This document shows, piece by piece, positions 1 to 10,914 of a DNA stretch of 64,000 nucleotides. Within the stretch, counting starts at the first letter, position 1; each line of letters starts with the position of its first letter. Origin of the DNA: Druceiella hillmani (lineage: Eukaryota > Arthropoda > Insecta > Lepidoptera > Hepialidae); NCBI GenBank assembly GCA_039881145.1, contig JAYKKI010000060.1, positions 10,688,501 through 10,752,500 of the forward strand, read 5' to 3'. Under the pieces are notes generated by a model. The model did not search any database. It was not told where the DNA came from and saw nothing but the letters and a program-made list of their open reading frames with translations. Made by a program: the position numbers and the translations under genes.

Positions 1-540
1 TATTACTGGAGAATCCAACGTTACATAAAACATATGTGATAATATTCAATTGCTCTTAAAAGCTATTTACGGCTACAAAGGGAGGAAACAATTTGATGAA
101 TTTGTGAAAATATTTAATATTTACTTGAAAGTATTTAATGCTTAATCACGTCAGAAATTTCTTATAAACAATAATCATTTATGCTTTAGTGTTACTTTAG
201 TTTAGTTAGAGTAGCTTCGTTGTATGTAAAATAATTTGAACTTAAAATAATATCAGAAAACTGTGGCAGTGAACTGAATATTTTTTATAAAAATTTGTTG
301 CTTTGTTATAATCGTTATGATTAGCATATAAAAACAAATTAAAATAATGTTATTATAATCAAAATGCAAGTAAGTATATTTGTTTATATGTTTGTCTGTG
401 CGTAATATACGGTATATAATAATAATTATAATTAACATGGATATCATATACAGAACATAAAAACGTACAGTAAATTTGGAAGTGCCTGAATGCGTATTAC
501 TAAAACGACGGACTTGCAATGGAAATAACTTTACAGGTTA
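1..540. other. AT-rich DNA, no supported feature
   Basis: AT-rich sequence with only short chance reading frames on either strand. I see no motif, repeat or conserved protein segment in it. Confidence 0.6.
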
Positions 541-576
541 TCTATGGTTCTTAAAAATCTTTATAGGATAAATTTA

Positions 577-579
<3 letters not shown>

Positions 580-649
<70 letters not shown>
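580..649. repeat. Compound microsatellite (TA)n-(TG)n
   Basis: A pure TA run of about 15 units passes directly into a TG run of about 20 units. Reading frames across it give only Tyr-Ile and Cys-Val strings and are not genes. The TA-to-TG transition recurs in several arrays of this window. Confidence 0.97.
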
Positions 650-651
<2 letters not shown>

Positions 652-744
652 TTATGTATGTGTATATATATAAATATTTTTTTGCTCTTTATTCTTAACA
701 TAAGTGTTCTTATCAAAGTTCCTTTAGTGTTAATACCCAGTGGT

Positions 745-2160
745 TTTCATTTTCTAGTAGTCTTAAATATTGGCATGCTTCTCTGTACCGTTAATAGTCT
801 TGAGATCTGTGAAATTTGTTGGTCCACGCATTTCGTGAAGCAACATTCGGTGTTGTTCGTGTGTCCAGTTTGCACTCGGTCTAATGCATTAGTTTTCAGA
901 ATGGAGAGACGCTGTGCACTCTCCAAATTTACTGCTTGATGTTGCACAGTTGGTTCGTGTTCGCGTATGAGAAAACCACTAATCCGCCACGTTGCTTCGT
1001 TACTGTTGATGTATCTTTCCATTTAGTGCATGAGGATCTCGTCGTTTCTGTCTTGTTATTTGCTGTTTGATCTCACTATTTTTTCCCATATACTTACAGA
1101 CATATTTAATGGATTTCACTGAATTACAGTATTTTACGTTTATGTGTGTTTGGAACATTTTAGAAAGTAGTGGGTTATACGGCACTATCTATTGATTATC
1201 TAATTACAGTTCGTCTCTGCCTCGTATTCGTATTTTTGCTATGAAGCCACCTTTTTTAGGTGATCGTCTCCTGTATTTGAGATAGCCATCATCTCCGGTT
1301 TGTGTGTCGTTCCAGTATGGAATCGGGTATTTATTGTACATTTTCCATCACTTATACATGGTGAATTGGTATTTAATGGCCCGCATGGTCCGTGAATAAT
1401 GTTTTTCGCAACTATGTCATACAGCTCCGGATCTTCTTGTGGACTGGGAAATTCAGCTTGGAAAATTTTGTAGATATCCGTGGTGAATATATTTGGCGTT
1501 AATTTTGTAGAAATTCATTATTCATAATTATAATACAACGAAACCTAAGTCGTGGTAAAGAAATTAAAGAAAGTAGAAGTTATACTACATCACGTAGTTT
1601 CATTTAATTGTGAAATATCCGTGGGATAAATTATGTCGTGTAGCCATATGAAATTGTATGTATAAAGCAGCACACGTTTTTGCCTTTCGATTGTGTACAT
1701 CAAGCATCTAACGGTTTCAAAATGTGATAATTTGTGATAAATTTAATCAATCTCATTTGTTTTTGCCAAAAAACCGGGGATATTATGTCGTGTATATCCA
1801 TGAGGTCTTGTCAATATCTTAGTTGTTCTTTGATTTGTGGCCACGATGAGTGATTTTTTTTTGTTTCTAAGCCTGTTTCAGGTTGTATTTGTTTCACATT
1901 AAAATATATCGTGCAGAAATATTATGTTATATTACAGGGCATCTTATGAACGATGTCTCCGCAATGCCGTCTAGTCATTCTCTTCTTCGTTGTACAATTA
2001 TGTTAGGGCTTGGGTTTTCATTGTCCACAATTACGAAGGCGACTTCGTCTATTGGAGGTGTACGAAATTTGTGTTCTCCATAAATAACCGAATAGTTTAG
2101 TGCTGTTCTGAATATATGAATAAGCTTATTGTATTTGTGTAAGATCCTGTGTACATCTTG
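745..2160 (-). pseudogene. Helitron Rep/Hel protein remnant
   Basis: Helitron Rep/Hel proteins start rolling-circle transposition with an HUH nuclease and a PIF1-like helicase. Read on the minus strand, three-frame translation gives, in order: a pre-Rep segment near 2155-1925 (IFRTAL, then RTPPIDEVAFVIVDNENPSP, then ETSFIRCPVI for the usual ETHRSYDALQYP-type block); a degenerate HUH neighbourhood near 1690-1610 (RCLMYTIERQKR followed by LLYTYNFIWL, so both catalytic His appear lost); the diagnostic block near 1450-1330 (DPELYDIVAKNIIHGPCG, then NSPCISDGKCT); then VPYNPLLSKMFQTHINVKYC and SIKYVCKYMGK near 1180-1090, and INSNEATWRISGF near 1015. Stops, frameshifts and an unmatched insert of roughly 100 bp near 1500-1600 break it. 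The helicase half is missing. Order and spacing match the family, so the identification is firm; it cannot encode an active protein. Confidence 0.9.
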
Positions 2161-2216
2161 ATCAATTTATATCTGATTTGTTTGTTTTTATTCACTCAAT
2201 GCATTTCACTGATAAG

Positions 2217-2265
2217 AAACTGACGAACCCACGAAGGATCTTGCTTTATATACTCCTACCAATAG
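2217..2265 (-). promoter_or_regulatory. Core promoter: TATA box and initiator
   Basis: On the minus strand a TATATAAA box lies at 2252-2245. An arthropod-type initiator TCAGTTTC lies at 2223-2216, and its A at 2221 is the predicted start. The first T of the TATA box is 31 bases upstream of that A, the canonical spacing. An ATTGGT (inverted CCAAT) motif lies just upstream near 2259-2264. The predicted leader is A-rich, as is common in insect heat-shock genes. It leads into the Helitron remnant after about 65 bases. Function is inferred; no transcript evidence is available. Confidence 0.75.
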
Positions 2266-2286
2266 ATACCCCAATCCATACCAAAA

Positions 2287-2410
2287 GAATGGTCCACAAT
2301 GTTCCAGAATATTTCACAACATTCCAGAATATTCCGGGATGTTCTGGAATGTTGTGAAATGCTCTCGAATGTTTTAGACTGTTCCAGAAATTTCTAGAGG
2401 GCGAAACTTC
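2287..2410 (-). promoter_or_regulatory. Long heat-shock element (HSE) array
   Basis: HSEs are alternating GAA and TTC units at 5-bp steps, bound by HSF trimers. From 2287 to 2399 there are 23 consecutive 5-bp steps in one unbroken register (each unit starts at a coordinate ending in 2 or 7), alternating GAA and TTC. Twelve units are exact (2287, 2302, 2307, 2322, 2327, 2332, 2342, 2347, 2367, 2382, 2387, 2392) and the other eleven match two of three bases. A further GAA/TTC pair follows at 2403-2410 with a 1-bp register shift. Relative to the predicted start the array lies at about -66 to -178. A GGGCGG box lies just beyond, near 2426-2432. Typical insect heat-shock promoters carry several short HSEs, so this is unusually long. 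Confidence 0.85.
2311..2360. repeat. Inverted repeat inside the HSE array
   Basis: The 25 bases at 2311-2335 match the reverse complement of 2336-2360 at 22 of 25 positions, with the outer 19 identical. Alternating GAA/TTC units favour palindromes, but a 19-bp perfect arm suggests a duplication or a conserved hairpin. Confidence 0.75.
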
Positions 2411-2415
2411 CAGCC

Positions 2416-3000
2416 CTTAAGCCCGCCCTTCAGGTAAAAACGGGAACCATTCGGTGCAATATTTGTTTCGATATAAATATTTAATATGCTTCTTTAAAGA
2501 ATAATTTATTATTGGTTTTAATCATTCTCTTCAAGTGTGTATAAATGATCTCTTATTGATTTTTGTTGGGTAAATAAATGTTGTCCTATTTTGATCCTTG
2601 ACTTCCAGTTGTTGTGTGTGTTACTGACTGTGTATTTTCAATTATATTGAAAATAGGTAAGCAGACAATGAGTGTTTTTCGAAATCAAGTCTGTCTTTGG
2701 CTTGATTTGCTAACACTGCAGGCATTGTGTGACAATGACTGTAAAACATTTTAATTATATTTCTTCGTTTTATATGGCATTAAGCAAGCATGTAAGCATG
2801 TAGATTTATTGAATTAAAATTCTTTCCAGCAGAAAATTTCTAGGAATTTTTATATTGTAAATTCGAGTCGGATCGGCGTCACGCTTTTTAAAGTTTTTCA
2901 GATTCATGATCTCAAATTTCAGTGAGTTCCACAAAGCTTCTCAAAGTAATATTAAGTATTTAAAATATGCAATGGCTCTAAAGGGTTCGCATAGGAATCT
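2416..3000. other. Sequence upstream of the heat-shock promoter
   Basis: Beyond the GC-box the sequence returns to ordinary AT-rich DNA. I see no coding signal or repeat in it. No heat-shock protein reading frame occurs on either side of the promoter. Confidence 0.5.
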
Positions 3001-3008
3001 TTCAAAAA

Positions 3009-3010
3009 GC

Positions 3011-3055
<45 letters not shown>

Positions 3056-3056
3056 T
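3009..3056. repeat. (TA)n microsatellite
   Basis: TA run interrupted by two TACATA steps. The minus-strand reading frame that crosses it ends in Tyr-Ile repeats and is not a gene. Confidence 0.95.
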
Positions 3057-3744
3057 TCGAATACTATTTTTAAAAGTTTAAAATACATTAAATTTCTAAT
3101 GATACGTCTCGCTTTCAAAACATCACTTTCACGTGTCCGCTCGTTAGTGCGGAGTGTTGGTGAAATTCGTTTCAGAGAATGCGAGGTGAAGCCTGTCAGT
3201 GTAGATAAAATTAACTTTAGCAAAAAGGGTCGGAGGAATATTTAATTTCCTCATCCGACGTGAGCTCAAATATGTGAGTGATAGCAGCAGCTTAGTGCTA
3301 TGAAATAACGGCTTACCGCGAGTCATTTGAAGAGCAGTTTTTACTTTTTGAGGTTTAAAATCCAGATAAATTGTAAAATAGGATAACCCCTTTTATTGCA
3401 GTATGTGTTTCTATTCCTTATTACAATCTATTTTTGTCAGTCAGCAAATATTATAAAATAGAATCTAGCGATATACTTGAAAGTATCAATTAGTACCGTT
3501 GATTTAATAACTGTATACGGTAAGTTTCTTAACATAGCGATGATACAAAATGAAACGATTTTTATAAATGATGATATTAGGCATCCGAACTATGCTGTAA
3601 GATAAAATACGTCTCTCAGGAGTGTGGGGAATTGATTACCAAAAGAAAGACGTAATTACTTCGGAATTAGAAAATATATTATTTTTTTTATTTTAAGCCA
3701 ACCATTTTTCTTATGGGATCTTTTCTGCCGTCAATAATTGCCTT

Positions 3745-3786
3745 ACATACACACACACACACTCACACACACACATAGACATTTGT

Positions 3787-3853
<67 letters not shown>

Positions 3854-3880
3854 CATATACATACATATATATATATACAT

Positions 3881-3913
<33 letters not shown>
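3745..3913. repeat. Compound (CA)n / (TA)n microsatellite
   Basis: About 28 bases of CA with one CT interruption are followed by about 125 bases of TA carrying regular CATA interruptions. The two long minus-strand reading frames here are pure repeat translation. Confidence 0.95.
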
Positions 3914-4490
3914 GTCTGAATTTTTCAATCAGTGATTTTGATTTGTAGGTATAAAATAACCAGTCAGTCAGTATTTTCATTTTCTCGGCAGAAAATGGAA
4001 CAACCAACGTCAAGGAATACACCAGTTGTTAAATGGTGATGTTAGTTTAAAAGTATTGGTTCCAGAATAGGACTCAATAAATTACCAGAACAGGACTCTA
4101 ATTAAATTAGTTTTCTGAATTAATAAAATTAATTTATATATATTGATATGGAAGTATGAAAGTAAATTTTTATTTTTATTTTAAGAGTTGATACGATTCT
4201 TATAAACGTCTATTACTATACCAATCTGGACATATGCTTATCTTTTACCTGGCAAAATGAATAGAAGAAAATATACCAAAAATAGCACTGTTCTCAAACA
4301 AAGTGATAACTTAAAATTTGACTACCAAAATAATATTTAAATTGAATTTAATAACAATACGCCTCTAGAATTGTCAAATTAAGGTTTAAAATATGTGAGA
4401 ATAAATATATTAGAAGAATAATGATACAACATATAAGATCAAACCAAAGTGCAAAGCGAAAAGCAATAAATATTACCATCAACTTACACG
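3914..4490. other. AT-rich DNA, no supported feature
   Basis: AT-rich sequence leading into the reverse transcriptase relic. No earlier reverse transcriptase motifs could be recognised in any plus-strand frame, so the element is 5'-truncated or decayed here. Confidence 0.5.
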
Positions 4491-4497
4491 AGCTCTT

Positions 4498-5050
4498 TTG
4501 ACTGCTGAATGCCTTCTGTATGCAAATTATTTGATTGAAATTATTTTAGACGAAAACAATCAATCTAACGGTGAGCTGTTTCAACGTGATATTGATTCAG
4601 TATTCCAAACGAGTCTTTGCTATAACTTACAGTTTAATGCTAGCAAATATACAATGATGATGTACTCTTGTTTATTTATTCTCTTTGTCAACAGTTATGA
4701 GTGCTCTGGAGCTATTACCCGAAAGAGTTCCATCCATTCGTCATCTCGATGTAATTATAGCTGACCACCTCATACTTCCCAGTTATATCCCTGAAACTTG
4801 TCAGAAAGTCTTTAATATTCTAAAATTTGTCATGCGGCATTTCCCTGATATCCATGATATTTATGATATCGTGACTTTATTTAACTCTCCTGGCCTTAGT
4901 ATTCTTGAAATATTATAGTCATCCGCATGAGCTACTAATGACCATTTGTTTGAGAAAATATTACAAAATGTTAATAGATACTTACCATTATTACTAATTT
5001 TCTCTAGATTTTATAGCTCAAACTGTCGGATAAATTTCTTTTCAATTCTT
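4498..5050 (+). pseudogene. Non-LTR retrotransposon reverse transcriptase fragment (Jockey/CR1-like)
   Basis: A reverse transcriptase of this class copies element RNA at a nicked target. Two overlapping plus-strand frames together give the palm/thumb region. CLLYANYLIEI stands where the active-site Y/F-A-D-D-L-K motif should be, so both catalytic Asp appear lost. Then come GELFQRDIDSVFQ and LCYNLQFNASK (family pattern W...N.LQ.N..KC), a frameshift near 4700, then RVPSIRHLDVIIADHL and IPETCQKVFNILKFVMR (pattern RDLGV..D..L, HI...C.K....LGF..R), and a TLFNSPGLSILE segment for the usual LY..LVRS.LEYCS. Weak similarity continues to about 5050. The same motifs, less diverged in places, recur on the minus strand at 8925-9272. 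Fragment only; no endonuclease domain or 3' tail is visible. Confidence 0.8.
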
Positions 5051-6528
5051 ATATTTTTAAATAATTAAGCCGTTATGTTGACGGTCCCTGGATTATAAGT
5101 TTAATAGCTTATAGATGTTATATGAGGGGCTGATATCCTGGTTTATTAACATTGACTAAAGCCGGCACGAATATACTTTACGTTTTGCCTTTATACGTTT
5201 TTCAAAATATCAAATTTGGCTCTGGCGAAACGTTGAAATATTTACCTCTGCTATAAGCGACGTAATGCAACACTAGTGCAATCGGCGGCGGATAGTGCAG
5301 AAGATGAGTAACTTTTAAACGCAGAATGGAATGCATGACTATTCAAGTAAGGGGCTGATGGCAGGAAACATTAATTTTGCAAATACTTGCACTTGACTGA
5401 TTTATTTCTTCTAGAGCCTCTTAAGTAATTATTTCATAAGAAGCAATAAATTTTTTGAAGAAAACTCCATTAAAGATGAAATTAAGTAAATCATTATGAG
5501 TGTGTTTAATATTCTGCTGATTATTACTTTTTTATTGAAATGAGGGGATGGATAAATTATTCCTATACCACAGAAATTCTTGAATAAAACCCGTATTTAT
5601 AGGTAATTCCTTCCATCAAAATTTTTTTTATAAAACTTTCCAAGATCTAAAAGTTCTGAAAATGTCCAATTCGGACATCATATCTAATATCTCAACAATC
5701 TCAAATTTTTACCACTGATTATGAAAATAATTAATAATATTTAAAAAAATTATTACTTTTCAGCACTACCTTTGACTATGTGGGCTTTACAATCATGTTT
5801 GCTTGATTTAAGTAATATAAAATTCGTAAAGGTTTCCAGGTCGCTTTAAGTTTGATGTTCATGATCGTCGGTGATGCTTTAAATATATTACAAAATCGAT
5901 TTGAGATCTGGTGTTTAGTTATAATATATTATTTCTTTCATTTATTCCAGGTAATATCATATTTTTGTTGAGAATAAGTTGAACTTTGAAAATATTGTCA
6001 AAAAAGTTTTAAACAGCGTTACAAAATTTACACGTGTTGTTATAATAAATTATCATGTCTCTCAATTGACAAAACTGGTATTGAAATCTCATATCAGTTC
6101 ATGTTATAATTGCTTAAAAAGATAATTGCTTCAAATGATCCATTTCTGAACTTGTGATTGTAGAAAATAAAGAAGAATAAAATAAATATATAAACCAGTT
6201 TATTACCTAACATGAGTTCACAGCAGCTTCCGCTACGCATATTCCCACGTTGTCTTTGTTATCCAGCCGTGATTTTCTCCATTATCTCGAATAAAAGCTT
6301 TAAACCGTGCCTTTCCCGTAAGCTGCTTAAAAAGTATATAAACAGTAGATATATGCGGGCTTGCTTTATTTGAGATAAGCTTATTTATGTTTATATTTGC
6401 GCGGAAAAAATAATGCGATATAAATCTCTTTGACAAGTACATATTAAGTAAAGATCAATATGTATGTTTTGCTATTAATCATTCGTTATCATTTTCACAT
6501 ATCAACCGAGATTAAATATTTTACTAAT
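5051..6528. other. AT-rich DNA, no supported feature
   Basis: No recognisable protein, RNA or repeat. Short reading frames such as the 69-codon minus-strand frame at 6233-6442 show no family resemblance. Confidence 0.5.
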
Positions 6529-6560
6529 TTTTTAGAGTCACCACCGTAAATATTTCTTAA
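6529..6560 (+). repeat. Short dispersed repeat, copy 1
   Basis: The block containing AGAGTCACCACCGTAAAT followed by TTTCTT occurs here and again at 8880-8911 in the same orientation with one or two differences. It may be the edge of an old mobile element; the second copy abuts a reverse transcriptase relic. Confidence 0.7.
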
Positions 6561-7029
6561 TCCGATTCAGTTTGTAGCAAATATAAAATATATAGATAAG
6601 TTACATGTTAGAAATAGCAATCAAGTTCATGTTTTGAACTTACGGCAATTTTCATTCCTTGGTTTCAAAATATGCATTTATTGAAACTTTAGGCACCTTT
6701 TCACTTTATTACGAGAATGTGGAATCTAATAGGTAAGGTTACTCATACTTGGGAAATAATAAGTTTTAATAAATTTTTGTAATGTTAGAACTATTTAATA
6801 ACTGGAAAACTATTTTTATTTTGAATCCATTTTTCTCTTCAACATAACAAACATTTTTGTTCCTTTTAAGTTAAATAAGTTTGGTTTAAATTTATAGATA
6901 CTTGTCGATTTTTGTGTTATAGCAACAATGTTTATACAGTACTTACTTGTATTTAAATAGTGTTGCAGTTATGAAAATATAGAAGGAACAAGCAGTAGTG
7001 GAATCGTGGGTAATATTTTTTCAATCTTA

Positions 7030-7176
7030 TTTAATTATCTACTTTAATGTATCTAATTGATACATACGACGAACTTATTGCTACGAGAACAGCCAACCAC
7101 AACACCAGTCCAGTCCCGCTTGAGGAACGGCCGATAATTGAACCCAGGTCCCCGCGATGCGCCGCGTTGCATTGTA
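7030..7176 (-). mobile_element. tRNA-derived SINE, 5'-truncated copy
   Basis: On the minus strand this matches the better copy at 17540-17755: a degenerate B box (GGTTCAATTATC), then a GGCCGTTC segment, GGACTGGTGTTGTGGTTGGC, AATAAGTTCGTC and AATTAGATACATTAAAGTAG. The tRNA-like 5' half with the A box is missing; similarity starts near the GCGACGCACCGCGG equivalent. SINEs are mobilised by a partner LINE, often after 5' truncation. Confidence 0.85.
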
Positions 7177-8877
7177 GTTTTTTTATTTTACAAAATATTT
7201 TGTGGGTAAACTAAGACTTTCATTAATCAATGAAAGCTTTCATTTCGGTAAAGGAAATGTATTTCTAAGAAATATCACGTTTTATAATACGTTGCAATCA
7301 TATGTATGTACACATGAAAGTAACGGACTATTTCAATTAAATTTTCATCCATTTCCAGACGTTTAAATTATTTTAAATTTAGCATATGTATCAAGAATAA
7401 CCAATGACAAGCCAATCATTTCATAACTAAAAATTTAGAAAAAAATGTTGTATTGAAAAAAACTGGAAAACAAACTTTCGTAACCACATTATTTCTTCCT
7501 GTCTATACATCCGAGCTATTTGAACTATTATGCATACGTATCAAGAATCGATGAGAAAACAATAATTTAATAACTGAAAAGTTAGAAAAAAAATTATAGA
7601 AAACAAGGGAAAACACGCTTTTGTTACAATAAAAATTTTCACCTAATTCTAGACATCATATTTATTTGAAATTTGCATACTATAATACTTATCAAGAATC
7701 TATAAAAGTACAATAAAGACATAAATACACATTTAGAATAGATTTTGTAGTAATATGAACAAAAAAAAATGTGAAGTAACCTTTAAATATAACAATTTTG
7801 TTGAAGAGCAAAGTATGTCACAGAAATCGGTATAAATACATTATTTTTAATAAACCTGAAATATGAATAAAGTAATTGACTAAAAATTTACTTTAATGTA
7901 AAAAAAGCGTGGAGTGTTTTTGTCTTTCATTTTCATAACACGCATTTCACACTTTTTTTACATTAAATTTATTTTTTGTCATTCATTTTATTTTTAGAAC
8001 GATGGAGAGAGAATGTTTGCTCATTAGTGCTATGAAAAAAGATACATTAAAGTTTCCCTAGTCAGACGAAGTTTATGATATTATGGGAAAATATGATCAA
8101 ATTACGAAAAAAATTTAAAGTCTTATGAGTTGATTTTGCAAGTAGAGTAATAGCTTTGTATATGTTAACGTAAAACCGAAATTAGAGAGGAAAACGGGGA
8201 TGCGTTATTTATTTATCAAAAAACTCCATGTCCAGCTTAAATTTTATCCCCAAGTACTAGACATGTGCAAACGCTAAAAGTATATAAATTTACCTTGCAT
8301 ATTATGATATAGTAATCAATAAAGCAGGAAAACACGTATGAATTCAAACTTAATATAAAACTAACTAGTTACCAAACGTCAACTATCAAGCAACTCCATA
8401 ATCGCATTCCTGAAGCGGGCAGTAGAGCAGAAAGAAATATTAAAATTTGGCCTCTCTTGCAATGTCTCGTTTATTAACGTAAGTGCGTGAAAACTCGTGA
8501 ACGCTGCAAGGTATTTTGCGTGCTCTAGGCAGATGAAATAATCAATGGCTCTGTCCACTCACGTAATAGTCAGAAACATAAAACGCTATGAAGCCTAGGA
8601 CCGAGAAGACACCACCATAATTGTTGAATAATTTTAAAAATGCACGATCAAAAGCGATTCGCGTGGAAGTTTAAGTGAATTACATCGGACCGTATACATT
8701 ACAAACACTAAAGGAAACAAGTAAGGATAGTACTCGTACTTCTTGTTATATAAAAATCCATTACACTTTTTTGATACTTTCCAACATATAAGTTACACAT
8801 ATACATATAAGTATATAAGTTGCTTCATGTGGAGACCTGCATATGTATCAAGAATACTACGGCTTTAAATATTAAAC
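7177..8877. other. AT-rich DNA, no supported feature
   Basis: No feature recognised. Around 7370-7690 phrases like AATTTGCATA and TATCAAGAAT recur loosely at 100-200 bp spacing. They are too diverged to call a tandem array. Confidence 0.45.
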
Positions 8878-8879
8878 AT

Positions 8880-8911
8880 TTTTTAGAGTCACCACCGTAA
8901 ATGTTTCTTGA
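8880..8911 (+). repeat. Short dispersed repeat, copy 2
   Basis: Second copy of the block at 6529-6560, here directly next to the 3' side of the minus-strand reverse transcriptase relic. Confidence 0.7.
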
Positions 8912-8924
8912 AATATACCCACTG

Positions 8925-9272
8925 TCATGGAAGTCATGGGAACGTCGCAAATCCTGGCACCTTGTTGACTTTCTGACAGGTTTCAATGATATGATCGGAA
9001 AATGTAATATGGTTACTCATAATTATACCAAGATCTTGCGCAGGTAATACCCTTTCGAACGTCGTTCCATTTAACTCATCGTTCTGCATGAAGGGTACAC
9101 GTTATCGGGAATAAGTGATCATTGCGCATTTTTTCCCATTACATTGTAGCTTGTTGCTTAGGTTCCATTGAAATAATGAGTCTATATAATTTTGAAACAG
9201 CTCACAATCAAACTGCTTTCCTAGATCCGATAACAGTTTCAAGTTATCGGTAAACAAAAGGCAACAAGCAGT
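8925..9272 (-). pseudogene. Non-LTR retrotransposon reverse transcriptase fragment (Jockey/CR1-like)
   Basis: The minus-strand frame read down from 9272 gives about 113 codons of the reverse transcriptase palm. CCLLFTDNLKLL stands for the active-site F/Y-A-D-D-L-K box, with the second Asp changed to Asn. Then come FDCELFQNYIDSLFQW, NLSNKLQCNGKKCAMITYSR, a stop, FERVLPAQDLGIIMSNHITF and DHIIETCQKVNKV. It shares the ELFQ..IDS.FQ and ETCQKV pattern with the plus-strand fragment at 4498 but differs at most other positions, so they are related but separate insertions. The rest of the element is not seen nearby. Confidence 0.82.
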
Positions 9273-9654
9273 GTTCACAACTCGTTAATCGTGATAAGAA
9301 AAAGGAGAGCCTAAATTTCTAACTTGACTTACGGAAATTAGAGAAATAACAAAATTATCAAATAGTTCCAAATGTTGATGTGATAAAAATATTATTTGGA
9401 ACGTTTTAATACTATTGCAAATATTATAATTTGCTGTTAAATTTTATACAGCATCGTTGATAACGGACTGTAATGATCATGACATTTTTGAGTTTCATCT
9501 ATATTTATAATTTGTTTTTCTTATTCAATTTAACTGACGTCATTGAGAATGAACTGAAAATATTATGGGCATTTTTAATTTCAATTATATTTTCATAAAA
9601 ATTATAAAAGAACATATTGGATTTCAACTACATATTTAGGTACATAACAAATAT

Positions 9655-10290
9655 TTAACTTTTTGGAGTTTACTCTTTAAGAATCGATTTTCATATATGG
9701 CGCCCGGTAGGAAGTTAATGAGGAGTTAAACCAGAAGTTTAGAGCTTTAAAAAAAGTGTAATTGTTTATAAATTTGGATGTAGAAGATAATCTCAGAAAC
9801 TGCTCATCCGATTTCAAAAATTCTTTCACTTATATTTAGAAAGGACCTTCAGGATGGACATAGTTCGTTAGAAAAAAAATGTCATATATTATGAAAAAGT
9901 TAAATTTTGTAACTTTGGATGTAGGAAGAAATATTCCAAACTACTCAGCGCATTTCAAAAATTCTTTCAACAATATTTAGAAAGGACCTTCAGAATGAAC
10001 ATGGTTTGTATATTATACCGTTAAAAAAAATTCTTATAGAGACCAGTTTTGCAGCGTAAGTCAACAAAAAATAGCCGAGCGAATGCATTTCTCATGAACG
10101 CTGCCTTAACGGTAAAAGATATATTGATATATGATATTGATTTTTATATTTTTATAGAGTGTTACCTATTTAATACATTCCAAATCCATAGTAATTTAGA
10201 AATAAACTCCAGTGGCGCATCGGAGCGGATACGCACTATTGTTTTTTTTAAATTTATAAATTGTCTTGATCTCTCCTTATTTTATTTTTA
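9655..10290 (+). repeat. Dispersed repeat family, long copy
   Basis: This segment opens with GGAGTTTACTCTTTAAGAAT and ATCGATTTTCATATAT, carries two diverged copies of a ~155-bp unit (ATTTGGATGTAGAAG..., CATTTCAAAAATTCTTTCA..., ATTTAGAAAGGACCTTCAG), and closes with AGAGTGTTACCTATTT and AAACTCCAGT...CGCATCGGAGCGG. The opening and closing parts recur, split, at 33985-34100 and 34490-34600. The pattern fits a non-autonomous DNA element or an untranslated part of one; class not determined. An 80-codon plus-strand frame at 10049-10291 lies in it and resembles no known protein. Confidence 0.65.
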
Positions 10291-10914
10291 AAAATATAGG
10301 TGTACAAACATTTTCTATTTCAAATACACAAATAACTTCTTTATAATAAATTGTACATTTTTTTGTGGTCTATGTTGGTATTAAGGTCGAAATAACAATT
10401 TTCGGCAACACTGACGCGGGGTTAAATACACTGAAAAATAAAGGATAATCGCTGTTTAATAATGTTTGTTGGAAATCTCTTAATAATTTTAAGTTAAAAA
10501 ACTGTAAGTTTTATCATGGATATTTAATTGCAATATTATATTTAAATTTTTCACTTAGGAAGTGCAAAATTTTGAAAAGGAACAAAATGAAAAATTAAAA
10601 AATTAAACTACTTTTTCTGCACCTTAAATTATCTTATAGTGCTTAAAAAATACTTGTGAAGACAATTAAAATTCCTTGTTTAAATTTGGTATTAACCAAA
10701 TCTTATATTACGTTAAGATTGTTTTGTTGCGTAACAATATAATACACAAAAACTGTATTTTCTCTCAAGATATGTTTGAAAATATTTCGAGATATGAACA
10801 CTCGACATACACACATAATGAAACAAAGTACATAAGTAATACTATTCAGCCTGACTATCTGTTTCAACGTAGTTTTGCTATTATGAGAATTAGAAATTTG
10901 ATGTACTTATGTAC

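Noticed and set aside
3711..4022. Long Tyr-Ile reading frames over microsatellites (also at 544, 3002, 25544, 30950, 36858, 45291, 51407, 51444, 58000)
   Set aside because: They are translations of TA/TG/CA runs extended by chance; no homology or codon signal outside the repeat.
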